Under the pieces are notes generated by a model. The model was not told the origin of the DNA, did not search any database, and saw only the letters and a program-made list of their open reading frames with translations. DNA of 64,000 nt, from assembly GCF_036588685.1 (NCBI RefSeq), contig NC_086381.1:48359431-48423430 (forward strand), in the 5' to 3' direction. Below, one piece after another: positions 1 to 9,729 of this stretch (position 1 is its first letter; every line of letters begins with the position of its first letter). The position numbers and the translations under genes were made by a program. Source of the stretch: Mytilus trossulus (lineage: Eukaryota > Mollusca > Bivalvia > Mytilida > Mytilidae).

Positions 1-74
1 AAGTTATTATTATGATACTTATTTTAAAAAATAATGTATAAAGTAAACCCAAATTAAACTTTTTTTTCATTAAG

Positions 75-660
75 AAATTGTGTATGTAACATTGACAGAG
101 TCTATTATTTAGACTTTTACATGTTCAGGCCAGTGTTACATGCGTAAACAAAACTTACTGCCATATGGAGCTATTATCTTATTTTTATTTTACAAAATTA
201 AAGCGTTTTCATGTTTTCCTTTTTAATTTGTCTTTTAACACTAGTTAGTAACATTGACAACAATATTTTGTGTCAAGATTATTTTATGTTACATGCAAAG
301 GTATTACTTCCTTAAAGTCAGACATTTATATAACATTTTATAACCTAAATGATTAATTAGATATTACTGGGCAGCAATTATATTATTTCTCCAAAGTTGA
401 CTATTAAGCACACCACTTATATCTTCTGGTCTTCATGTATGTAACATTGACATACAACCTTTTACTTTTCTGTCAATGTTACACGCATGAACAGAACTGA
501 TAACATTTACTAACTCCTTTGCTCTATAAAGAGATTATTGATAATTTAACTTGTTTTACCACCATCAAACTTCATCTTTATTTCTAAATATAAATATTCT
601 TTATAGAAGTGTATTTTCTTCATTGACAACAAAATTGGTGTCGGTCTTGAAAATTTACAT
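75..660. repeat. Diverged ~350-bp tandem repeat
   Basis: Landmarks TGTAACATTGACA (near 85 and 437), TGTTACA(T/C)GC (near 136 and 478) and CATTGACAACAA (near 252 and 620) recur with a spacing of about 350-368 bp. Similar landmarks reappear near 2740-2930 and 3065. No coding potential is seen. Confidence 0.6.
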
Positions 661-771
661 GCTTTTTTTAATAAAAAAAATCTACAGGCAAATAAACCAA
701 AGAAAGAAAAAGATGATCAGCAATAAATGTGATGAAGAAAACTCTCAGGAAGATGCTGCAAAAAGATACTG

Positions 772-1262
772 TCCCTGACAACCAGTCAGATGGTGATGTC
801 CCTGGCAGCCAGACAGATGGTGATGTCCCTGTCAGCCTGGAAGATGGTGATGTACATATCAGTCAATCAGTTAGTTGGTGATGTTCCTGTCAGTCAGTCT
901 GTCTGTGATGTTCTTGTAAGCCAGTCAGAGGGTAATATCCCTGTCAGCCAACAGATGGTGATGTCCTAGTCAACCTGGCAGATGGTGATGTTCATATTAG
1001 TCAGTCAGTTGGTGATGTTCCTGCCAGTCAGTCATATGGTGATGTCCCTGTCAGCCAATCAGATGGTGATGTCCCTGTCAGCCAGTCAGATGGTGATGTC
1101 CCTGTCAGCCAGTCAGATGGTGATATCCCTTTCAGCCTGTCAGATGGTGATAACCCTATCAGCCTGGCAGATTATGATGTCTGTGTAAGCCAGTCTGATA
1201 AGGTCCCTATTAGTGAGTCAGGTGGTGACGGTCCTTTCAGCCAGTCAGATAGTAGTGTTTTT
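772..1262 (+). repeat. 27-bp minisatellite encoding SDGDVPVSQ-like units, possible exon
   Basis: At least 15 degenerate copies of a 27-bp unit; the best run is 1040-1140. One frame reads repeats of SDGDVPVSQ. That frame is open from about 717 to 882 and from before 960 to 1284, with stops and a phase change between. An acceptor-like ctacag ends at 688, and a possible terminal exon with AATAAA lies near 1922-1991, so this could be the decayed or alternatively spliced 3' part of an unidentified plus-strand gene. I do not recognise the product. Confidence 0.5.
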
Positions 1263-1299
1263 CTGTGTCAGAAAACCAGATGATGGTGACTGTGCATGC

Positions 1300-3280
1300 A
1301 GACATACTAGTGATCTCCAATTTAACTATTCTACAGCAGTGTAGAAGATAGTTATTTCAAAATCTTGTTTATTTATCCCTTTTCAATCACCAGTCAACAC
1401 ATGTATCATGTGTATTTACTGATGCTCATTATAGAAATCATGAGAAATTCAATTTGTAACATTTTTTTTTAAATTGTTATGCCAATAATTGACATTCCAG
1501 AATATCTTTTGCATTATAAGAGGTTCAGGCTCCTTCTGATTTCAAAATAATAATAATAAACTCATCATGGATACCAGAATTGAAATTTTGTAGGCCAGAA
1601 ACGCTTTTCGTTTACAAAAGACTTCAGTGACGCCAATGAAACAAAAAAGTAAAAGAAGGCAAAATAAAGTTGAAAACAGGACTATGGTCTAGTGGGTGTT
1701 GGTTTTCTCTTCTGAATTGTTTTACACTGGTCATTATGGGGCCCTTTAAATTGTGGCTTCCTGTAGTTTAGGTAACAAGTTTTCAAGATGAAATGGCATT
1801 GAAAAATCGTAACAAGATATTTGAGAGTTTCTATATTATTGTAAATTTTATAATCTATGCATGGATTTTGGTTCTGTTTGAGGGTAGATTAATTGTTGTT
1901 TTGTTTTTTTCTTTTTTCAGATAGATAGTTGAAGATGTTGGAGACAGAAAACAAGAAACAAGAAACTTGTTTTGAATGTTTGAAATAAAATTATTGTTTA
2001 AACCTTAAAAAGTTATCATAAATGTAAGATTAACCAGCAGAAATAACGAGATATGGGGTAATATGTCTATCAGACAACAACCTCAAAGATGAAACCCAAA
2101 TTGTTCTTTATAGAAGTTATGTAAACGATTGAAAATAAGATTCTCAATAAATGCAGCTGTATCAACCTCTTGTAGATTTGTCCATGTTTTGTCTTGGTTT
2201 TTCATACTATTAGTTTTAAGTGTAACTGTGTCACATGAATGAGGGATACATGTAATCATTTTGTACCCTTACTTTGTCAGTATTAGTTATTGAGTGAGAA
2301 ACTTGTGGATGCTGATGGTTGTGTGGTTGTCTTCTTATCAATCTCATCCCTGTGCATAAAAAAACCGGTTGCTTACTTACTGATATAAAAATGTTTCATG
2401 TTGTGGAAATTTTGGATGACTCCTTCATCAATTGATCTATCTTTGGTCTTAATTTTATTTTTCTGGTTATTTTGACATTTGAATATCTTTAAATTTAGCC
2501 TTCCATAGTGTACCACCATGAACATGATGAACAAGCATAACTTCTGGTATAGTTAAAAAATATGTCTGCTGTCTGAAATTTAGGTGAATGGTTTTGGTAT
2601 TAACCACTATTTAAATAATATCATATATGAGAAATGTGGCAGTATTATTGTTTAATTTACATTCAGATGGTTGTTTGGAGGCTTTTTATATCTTTTAAGG
2701 TAAATTCTGGCATGGTTCATTATTCATATTTTTTGTGTCCACGTTACATGCAACATTTAAGTCACTATTTTATGACAGAAATGAGATAATTGCAAAAATA
2801 TTAATACAATTTTTTAATGTGAGGGTAACACAATGAAAAAGAGCCTTTACATGTTCAGAGAGAAAATGATTCTTACTGTATTTTTTCTCTTAAACATTGC
2901 ATGTAACATTGACAGAAAAGTAGAAGAAACTTGTTTTCACAAAATTTCTGAAAGAAATGAAAATATACATTTTAGAGTTTTGATGATAGACAATGTTTTG
3001 TGATCAATATATATGATATTGAATGTTGAATAAGTTAAGGAATCATTAATCTCAATTTGGAAAAAGTGTCCATGTTACATGCTCCAAATTCATTATTTGC
3101 TTTGGTTCCAAACTGACGCAAGTTTAAAAATTATTTTTTTGGTTACAAATAGAAGGACACCATTTGTAGCAATAATTTGTAAAAAATTTAGAAGCTTATA
3201 ATGATTTTTATTTTTTTCTTACAATGTCACACTAAAGGAGCATTAGCGAATTCCTGCCCATATACTTTATGGAAAACTAT
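1300..3280. other. Intergenic, AT-rich, weak repeat fragments
   Basis: Holds a reverse-oriented fragment of the 'agacaactctcca' dispersed repeat (about 1690-1790), a possible 3' exon after ttttttcag at 1920 with AATAAA near 1986, a fragment of the 'gagacaacaacc' repeat (about 2040-2100) and further copies of the TGTAACATTGACA landmark (2740-3090). No gene is supported. Confidence 0.5.
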
Positions 3281-3284
3281 TTAT

Positions 3285-3920
3285 AAATAAAAATATGGGG
3301 GTCACCTTTCATTTAGGCTCACAATCTGCCTTTGAAAGAAGCATGTATTTTTGTTAAGGTAATTTTTTTCTGTTTAATTAATAGGGGGAGAAAAAGTTAT
3401 AACGAAAAAATATATAAAAAAGAACCTAGGGACCACATCAAAAAATCAATGAAGGGTAAAAACTTAATTCAAATAGTTTGGGGGTAGGGGGGTCAAAATT
3501 GCTGCAACTTTTGTTTAATTGACATTTTTATTTTATATATATATATATATCCTTATTGGTCAATCAATTTTTCCTAAATTAAATTAAAAGGGTGGTAAGG
3601 GGTCAGTGAAAAAACTATATGAATTATCCAACATTGAACTTTTAATGTCGTCCCTTAATCATGTTAATACATGTAATACATGCATGTAATAATTACAGAA
3701 ATCACTAAAATTTTACAATGGTTTACTTGGCGTACGATTTATTTCAAAAAATATAGGTCACCGACAAGTTAAGAAGATAATTCGATTTAAATGCAACAAA
3801 AATGGCATTTTTTTCACCAAAGGCAGATAATTTAGAGCTTTTTCAATAACATAAATGTTTTCATCTGGGGCCAAAACGAATTTATTTTATTGGTTGATTT
3901 TTGTATCATATCATGTAGTA
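3285..3920 (+). repeat. Dispersed repeat, copy 1 (left part)
   Basis: Shares an ordered series of blocks with 17275-17740: 'aggctcacaatct', a heptamer-rich AT stretch, 'ataggtcac', 'ccaaaggcagataatttagagc', 'ctggggccaaaac', then 'ggttgatttttgta'. The right part resumes at about 4532. Confidence 0.6.
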
Positions 3921-3924
3921 ACAA

Positions 3925-4531
3925 CTTTTATTAAATAATATGAGCAAATAAGCCCTAATACGGATAAATCAGCATGTGCAATACTAAAAACGTTCCACTG
4001 TCGATATAAATCAAGATTTAATATTGCTCTTCGAACAGGGCCAATACGGAAAAAAACAGGGCCAATACAGAAAAAAAGCGGGAAAAAAGCTGTATTAGCC
4101 CTAGGGCTAATACAGGACGTTCACTTCCGGTTTTCAATTTTCTTACGCCATTACTTAACTTTGGAAGTATTGTTATGCATAAAAACATTTGTATAATATT
4201 TTTTAAATTAAAGACATCAAATAAACAGGTTAAATTATGTGCAATGTTTTGTTACGTCTTAAAGTTTTGAAACGGAAAAAACAGGGCCAATACAGAAAAA
4301 AAGCGGGAAAAAACTGTATTGGCCCATGGGCCCACTTCCGGTTTTTAATTCTCTTATAATCATTTAATAAAAGTGTTATGAACTGGCTGTTTCTGTATTG
4401 GCACTGGTATAGATTCTTGGTCAGCTGTATTGGCCCTCGACCCTACGGGTCTCGAGGCCAATACAGCAAACCTTGAATCTATACCAGTGCCAATACAGAA
4501 ACAGCCAGTTAATAACACTATAATATACATG
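3925..4531. mobile_element. Fold-back insertion rich in GGGCCAATAC motifs
   Basis: This ~600-bp block interrupts the dispersed repeat and is absent from the other copy (gap point near 17665). It contains repeated 'gggccaatac(a/g)gaaaaaa' motifs near 4040, 4060 and 4283, and the long hairpin at 4372-4519. No transposase is seen, so it looks like a non-autonomous fold-back element. Exact ends are uncertain. Confidence 0.5.
4372..4519. repeat. Near-perfect 148-bp inverted repeat (hairpin)
   Basis: Positions 4381-4416 are the exact reverse complement of 4475-4510. The match continues outward (agtgttat/ataacact) with one mismatch, and inward, with small gaps, to a loop at the centre around CCCTACGGG (4441-4449). 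Confidence 0.9.
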
Positions 4532-5094
4532 TAGTGTAATGAATAAAATATGTAATCAACTTTTACACATTTTTTTGTACCATCGAGCCTCCTTAAAGTT
4601 TTTTTTTCTTTTTTTTTTCTCATTGGTGTATACTCTACTTATCTTTTTATCATTCTTACATACAAACAAATACCATGAATACTATATATTTCTTCATCTT
4701 AATACATGTAATATTCATTAAGAAATCAGAGCAAGTAACTTTTTTTCTGGTCAAGTAAAAATTTACAATTTCACTTGCCCAGGGAACAGGTGATAACAAA
4801 AAATATTTCCACACACCCCTGAAACATGTTCACCACCTGTTTCACAAGACAGCTGTGTATATTTTTTGTTCTATTTTAATATATTCTATATTTTTTTTTT
4901 TAAATTATAGTGCACGATGGAAAACAATACTTATATAGTTAACACTTACTTGTTTTATGTGATTAATTAAGGGAGATTATTCAAAAATTTATAATTTACT
5001 TATGTGTATATTTTTTTTACTTTTTCGTAAATGATAAATACTTGTAAAAGTAGTGTCAACTTATATTTGTTCTGTGATAACAATACCCCTGACT

Positions 5095-5212
5095 TAGTCC
5101 AAATAATGTTGACGTCTTGGAAGGCTATTTTAAATTTTTGCTTTGACGCCTTCCTGCGACATGTTAGGCGTCAAAGAAAAAAACTTTCAAGATGTCATAA
5201 TTTTTTGGACTA
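5095..5212. mobile_element. Palindromic MITE, TAGTCC family, copy 1
   Basis: Terminal inverted repeats start TAGTCCAAAT and end GGACTA; a direct repeat CCCCTGACT (5086-5094 and 5213-5221) flanks the element as a 9-bp target duplication. The same TIRs occur at 8504-8638. A 9-10 bp duplication is typical of Mutator-like elements. Confidence 0.8.
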
Positions 5213-5277
5213 CCCCTGACTGTAATGTGTATTTGTGGCATTTCAAGATGTGGGCCATTACCCAAGAGAAAATAAAT

Positions 5278-5585
5278 CTGGAATTCCACTGGAATCCCAG
5301 CTGGAATTTTGATGGGACTCCAATTGGGATCCCACCTTATTCCACCGGGATAAAATTTTGAGAATCCCGATGTAAATCCCAGTGGAAATATACTGGGATC
5401 CCACTGGGAAAAAATTTCGGGATTCCCGCAAAAGAAGCGTGATCCCGATGTAAATGTACTTGGATAAAATTTCGGGATTACCGTAAAAGAAGCGGGATCC
5501 TGATGGAAATATACTGGGATTTTGATTGGAATATACTGGGATTCCCAGAAAAAAAAGCGGGATCCCAAAAATAAATCCCAGCAGG
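5278..5585. repeat. GGGATCCC-rich degenerate tandem repeat
   Basis: Units of roughly 80 bp built from 'actgggat', 'aaatttcgggatt(c/a)cc' and 'agaagcgggatcc'. Long minus-strand open frames here follow from the repeat and do not look like a gene. Confidence 0.6.
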
Positions 5586-5620
5586 ATACATGTATATATA
5601 CATGCACCAATTCAGATTGC

Positions 5621-5712
5621 ATAGATATAGGAAGATGTGGTGTGAGTGCCAATGAGACAACTCTCCATCCAAGTAAAAATTTAACAAGTAAACCATTATA
5701 GGTTAAAGTACA
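5621..5712 (+). repeat. Dispersed 'tgccaatgagacaactctcc' repeat
   Basis: One of about a dozen copies in the window of a repeat found throughout bivalve DNA. Forward copies: here, 9967-10250, 24002-24085, 24236-24305, 24379-24470, 49421-49690 and 59480-59580. Reverse copies are listed separately. Confidence 0.7.
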
Positions 5713-5830
5713 TGTACATGTCATGTTCTCCTTTCTGTAAATTAATTTGCTGTCTCTGTACTTCCATTGAATTAGTATTGCTGAGTAAATTATGGTAACT
5801 GGAATATCTGCATGCAATCTGGTGGCAGCT

Positions 5831-5980
5831 CAGGCGTGGATCCGAGGGGGGGTTCCGGGGGTTGGAACCCCTCCTTTTTTTTTTTGACAATCAATGCATT
5901 TGAATGGGGACATGTAATTGGAACCCCCCTTTGTCCTGGGTTAGGAACCCCCCTTTTTAAAATGGCTGGATCCACCCCTG
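5831..5980. mobile_element. hAT-like MITE, CAGNGGNGGATCC family, copy 1
   Basis: Ends CAGGCGTGGATCC and GGATCCACCCCTG are inverted repeats. The direct repeat CAGCT (5826-5830, 5981-5985) flanks it. A paralogous segment at 6163-6245 carries the same flanking sequence without the element. Confidence 0.8.
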
Positions 5981-6025
5981 CAGCTCAATTTAATTAGCCT
6001 TTGTTGTAGAGATATATATATGTTA

Positions 6026-6157
6026 CAGTGGCAGATTCAGAACTTTTCCTAAAGGGGGGGGGAGGCGGCTGACTGACCCTAGGGGGGGGGGCTCCAGTCA
6101 TGCTCCAATGATTCCCTATTTAATCAACCAAATTTTTCCCAAGAAAGGGGGGGGGGC
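6026..6157. mobile_element. CAGNGGNGGATCC-family MITE, truncated copy 2
   Basis: Left end CAGTGGCAGATTCAG preceded by TGTTA, then a G-rich body like that of 6259-6359. The right end is missing at the junction with the duplicated segment at 6163. Confidence 0.6.
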
Positions 6158-6258
6158 CCCGACTAGTATTGCTGAGTAAATCATGGTAACTGGAATATCG
6201 GCATGCAATCTTGTGGCAGCTCCATTTAATTAGCCTTGTTTGAGATATATATATGTTA

Positions 6259-6359
6259 CAGTGGCGGATCCAGATCTTTTCCTAGGGGGGGCTCCAGTCA
6301 TGCTAGCTCCTATGATTCCCTATATAATCAAACAAATCCCCCCCCTGGATCCCCCTATG
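6259..6359. mobile_element. CAGNGGNGGATCC-family MITE, copy 3
   Basis: Begins CAGTGGCGGATCCAG, ends CTGGATCCCCCTATG, and is flanked by the 5-bp direct repeat TGTTA (6254-6258, 6360-6364). Confidence 0.75.
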
Positions 6360-6364
6360 TGTTA

Positions 6365-6865
6365 GATTCATTTGTGAAGATATGGTGACAATTATCTTTT
6401 GAATTGGCTACATTTCCTCCAAAAAGTAACAAATAATTTATAAAGAATTGATCATTTTACTTCCTAGAAATGTGATGCAATACCATGAAATTGATGAATA
6501 CAATATTTTCGAAAAGAGGGACACTATTTCATACGAGAATTGATTGCAACAATGCGATTATGTGTTTTTTTCGATTAAATTTCAAATTAGTGGGATCAAA
6601 AGTATTTTGTACCTTAATTAACTTTCGTTTTAGTGCATGGTTCGATGGTTTTTTTTACATCCTAGTTGCTTGTCATAGGCATGTATCCCATGATGATTTA
6701 CATTTCCTACAAAACAGCCAAAATGAGTATTTGTGGGATACATTTATCATGTTTATTAATTGTACCTTGTAATGTACTTTTAGATGTCTAGCATCCTATT
6801 TCATGAATGTGGCGGGAACTAAACAAGTGAATTTTTTGCATTATCTCCACCTGGTTTGCTCGATT
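6365..6865. other. Intergenic, no recognisable gene
   Basis: A 95-codon open frame begins at 6485 but shows no family resemblance and no splice or codon-use support. I see nothing else here. Confidence 0.4.
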
Positions 6866-8156
6866 CGGTCTCACTAATTAGCGACAACAAGAATTTTCGC
6901 GACAACAAGCGTCAACAAGCGACAAGAAGCGACAACAAGAATTATTTTAGCGACAACAAGCGACAATAAACTATTTAGCGACAAGAAAACATATTTTTTT
7001 AATTAAAATTAATTATTGCAACAAATATTGAAAGAATATGCAAAAGAAAATAATTTTAGCGACAAGAAAGTTAAAATTGATAGAAAAAAATGAAACATTA
7101 TTTACATAATATTTTAACATCAATTATGTATAACAGCCAGTATTACGTTTAATTATTGTATTATGAGATTACTTTTCCTTGTGTTTTAGAACATATCATT
7201 TATCTTATAATTTGTTTTTTAAAACTCTTTTCATGCAATATATATTAAGCTCGCAAAATGAATTATTTGTGCATCATTATCCTAAAAATATTGACACAAA
7301 TTTTGAAATACAAAGAATTGAAATCAAACAAGACGAAAAGAAAATTAAAATGTGAATGTTTTCGTCTTTTTATTTGTTTATTGCCTCATTAAACGATATT
7401 TATCGTGTTTATGCATATTGATTGAAGATGAAAGGAAATTAATGACAATCTTTAGTTTTCAACAGGTGTTCATTATTTACAATGATTGTATATTCTGGCG
7501 CGTGTAATTGTATAGTCTGACGCGTGTACAAAGTTGAAGGTGTTAATTGGATGTTATTGTAGCAATAAAACAGGGGACACGCGCGTCGTTAATCTCATTT
7601 GATGTTCCACATTGTGTGTACTGTTATTACCTTAGGGTGAAAACGCAAAGGGAAAAACACAAACCCAATAATAATGGGACCAATTTATTTGCATTGGGAT
7701 GGTGCTTGCCACACCTACCAACGTTTTTTTGCTCATATTGCCTCAGTGCTTGATACAACAATAAGTGATACCTTGCTTAGTTATAGTCGGTTAAAGAGCT
7801 CACCAGAGCTCATGTTTTCTCTGTTATAATGTATATATATGCCGACTCTAAATAAAATTTACTACTTACTTACTTACTTATAGCAATTTTGTGATTGGTT
7901 CAGATGAGAAAAAGGGCTTTAGTAAAAGCTATCAAAGACAGTTTTCCAACATTTGAATATACTAATATAAACATATCTGCTCGTATATTTAAAAAAAAAC
8001 ATTACATACAAATTTCTTTATATCTAATAAAAAAAAATGTTTTCTTGTCGCTAAATAGTCTTCTTGTTGCTTGTTGTCGCTAAAATAATTCTTGTTGTCG
8101 CTTGTTGACACTTGTTGTCGCTTCTTGACGCTTGTTGTCGCTAATTAGTGAGACCC
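6866..8156. mobile_element. Non-autonomous DNA transposon with GCGACAA-repeat termini
   Basis: The 1291-bp element ends in inverted repeats of about 125 bp that begin (C/G)GGTCTCACTAATTAG and consist of tandem GCGACAACAAG/GCGACAAGAAG units. It is flanked by the 8-bp direct repeat GCTCGATT (6858-6865, 8157-8164). The interior is AT-rich with no transposase frame. An 8-bp duplication points to hAT or a similar class. A miniature copy is at 61064-61199. Confidence 0.88.
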
Positions 8157-8503
8157 GCTCGATTATTGAATGCACGGTTGGTGTTTCTTCGTTGAAAGTT
8201 TTAATGATATATGTCTTTTCACTTGTCATTAATATTAAGACTAAAGAAGAGTGTACCAGTGTTTTAGTAAAAACGTTGCATAAGTTATAATAGCCCTAGA
8301 TAGCTACAGAAACTGGGAAATGGACCCCCCCCCCTTTTTTTCATATAATTATATTGTGAATTTCTGTATTTTAGTGTTTTATTTATTATAAAATCGCATC
8401 GATACGAGCAAAACACACTAAATACATTTAACTTGAATGAATATGTACTAAAATAGAATAAATAGAAAAAAGAGAGTTCACTGGGGGTTTCTGATCTCGG
8501 ATC

Positions 8504-8638
8504 TAGTCCAAATAATTATGACGTCTTGAAAGGCTATTATATTTTTTTTCTTTGACGCCTTACATAGTAAGGCGTCAGGCGTCAAAGGGCGTCAAAGAAA
8601 AAAATTATACTTTCAAGACGTCATAATTATTTGGACTA
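8504..8638. mobile_element. Palindromic MITE, TAGTCC family, copy 2
   Basis: The first 29 bp (8504-8532) are the exact reverse complement of the last 29 bp (8610-8638). The 10-bp direct repeat ATCTCGGATC flanks it (8494-8503, 8639-8648). The centre carries GGCGTCAAAG motifs. Confidence 0.9.
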
Positions 8639-8649
8639 ATCTCGGATCA

Positions 8650-9713
8650 TGCTTTCTGTTTTGTGAGATTCCTGTATCCTGCTTACACTCTCTGCGTAAG
8701 CAATTCTCATTTTTTTGTAATTTCCTGTGTCCCGCTAGACTTCATTATCTGTTTTCATGTCACAATAATTTGACTTTCATGTGACACCCTTACAAAAAAT
8801 TGGCAATCCTGCGTTATGGTGTTTAATGATTCATTAAACTTTATTTAGATCTATTTTGCACAGGGGTTTGTTAACAGAAGGGGGATTGGGTGTTTTTAAG
8901 CTCAGGATTTCGGGATTGACCTTTCAGGATCTGGGAATTCTTTTTTCGAATTTTGGTATGTTCCATGTGTTCGGGATTCAAATTTATTACAATTTCAGGA
9001 CCTCTGGATTTCAACGTTACGATAATCATTTGAAATCTCTGACGAATCACAGTAAAATTTTAAACAAATTGATGCTAATGGAAGCTGAAGTTATCGTTGT
9101 ACGTCTGACGGTAAAGGGCATTCTTCTTAAAGCCTTGATGACAAAGCTGAACTAAATTCAAAATTTCCAGGAGAAGGGTGGATCAGTATGTGCACCAAAT
9201 ACATTCTACATGGCCATATAATCAGTTGGTTGTTTGTGGCCTTTATCTGACAGCTAGAACATTGTAGAAGTAGAAGCTCACATGAACAGCAATCTATAAA
9301 CATGATAAACAGCTTTAAAATGACTAGTTTATAAATACATGTTGAAAGGAGCCCAAATGTTAGGGCCATACATGCATGCAGTGTCTTCAATGTTTTGTAA
9401 TTACAAAGGAATTATGACACCTCATGCTAATCATTGCTAATGATGAAGACAACTCTGACCACTTTTGAAGACCAAAGGGATAGATTGGCTGTTTAACATG
9501 TTTAACATTGTTTAAGGCACAACTTGAAGAAAAAATTATTGATTTTACTTACTTACTTTGGATCATCATTGTAACAAGTAAAATTCTAAAAACTGTTTTA
9601 TGTTATTTTCCCCATCATTGTTATAGAGTTGCTTTTAAAGGATTTACAAATTCATTAAGCAACCTTTGTGAACCATTAATCATTTTAATAACTATTATGT
9701 AAATTACTTTCAG
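8650..9713. other. METTL15 upstream region, promoter not located
   Basis: A 'cgggattgacctttcaggatctggga' type repeat fragment lies near 8875-9010. No TATA or other clear start signal and no certain 5' exon can be picked out by eye. The acceptor before the METTL15 start ends at 9713. Confidence 0.35.
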
Positions 9714-9729
9714 AGAAAACTTTGATTAA

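Noticed and set aside
4360-4623. 87-codon minus-strand frame
   Set aside because: It runs through both arms of the 148-bp hairpin, so its codons are mirror copies of one another.
5164-5817. 217-codon open frame on the minus strand
   Set aside because: It overlaps the GGGATCCC-rich degenerate repeat and a dispersed repeat; the translated sequence is repetitive and matches no family.
6880-6990. Regularly repeated GCGACAACAAG units resembling a CRISPR-like array
   Set aside because: Units are about 10 bp with no unique spacers, mirrored at 8040-8150, and bounded by a target duplication: they are transposon termini in a eukaryotic genome.
8856-9155. 99-codon plus-strand frame upstream of METTL15
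   Set aside because: The first part is a common 'cgggattgacc' repeat; no start context or homology.
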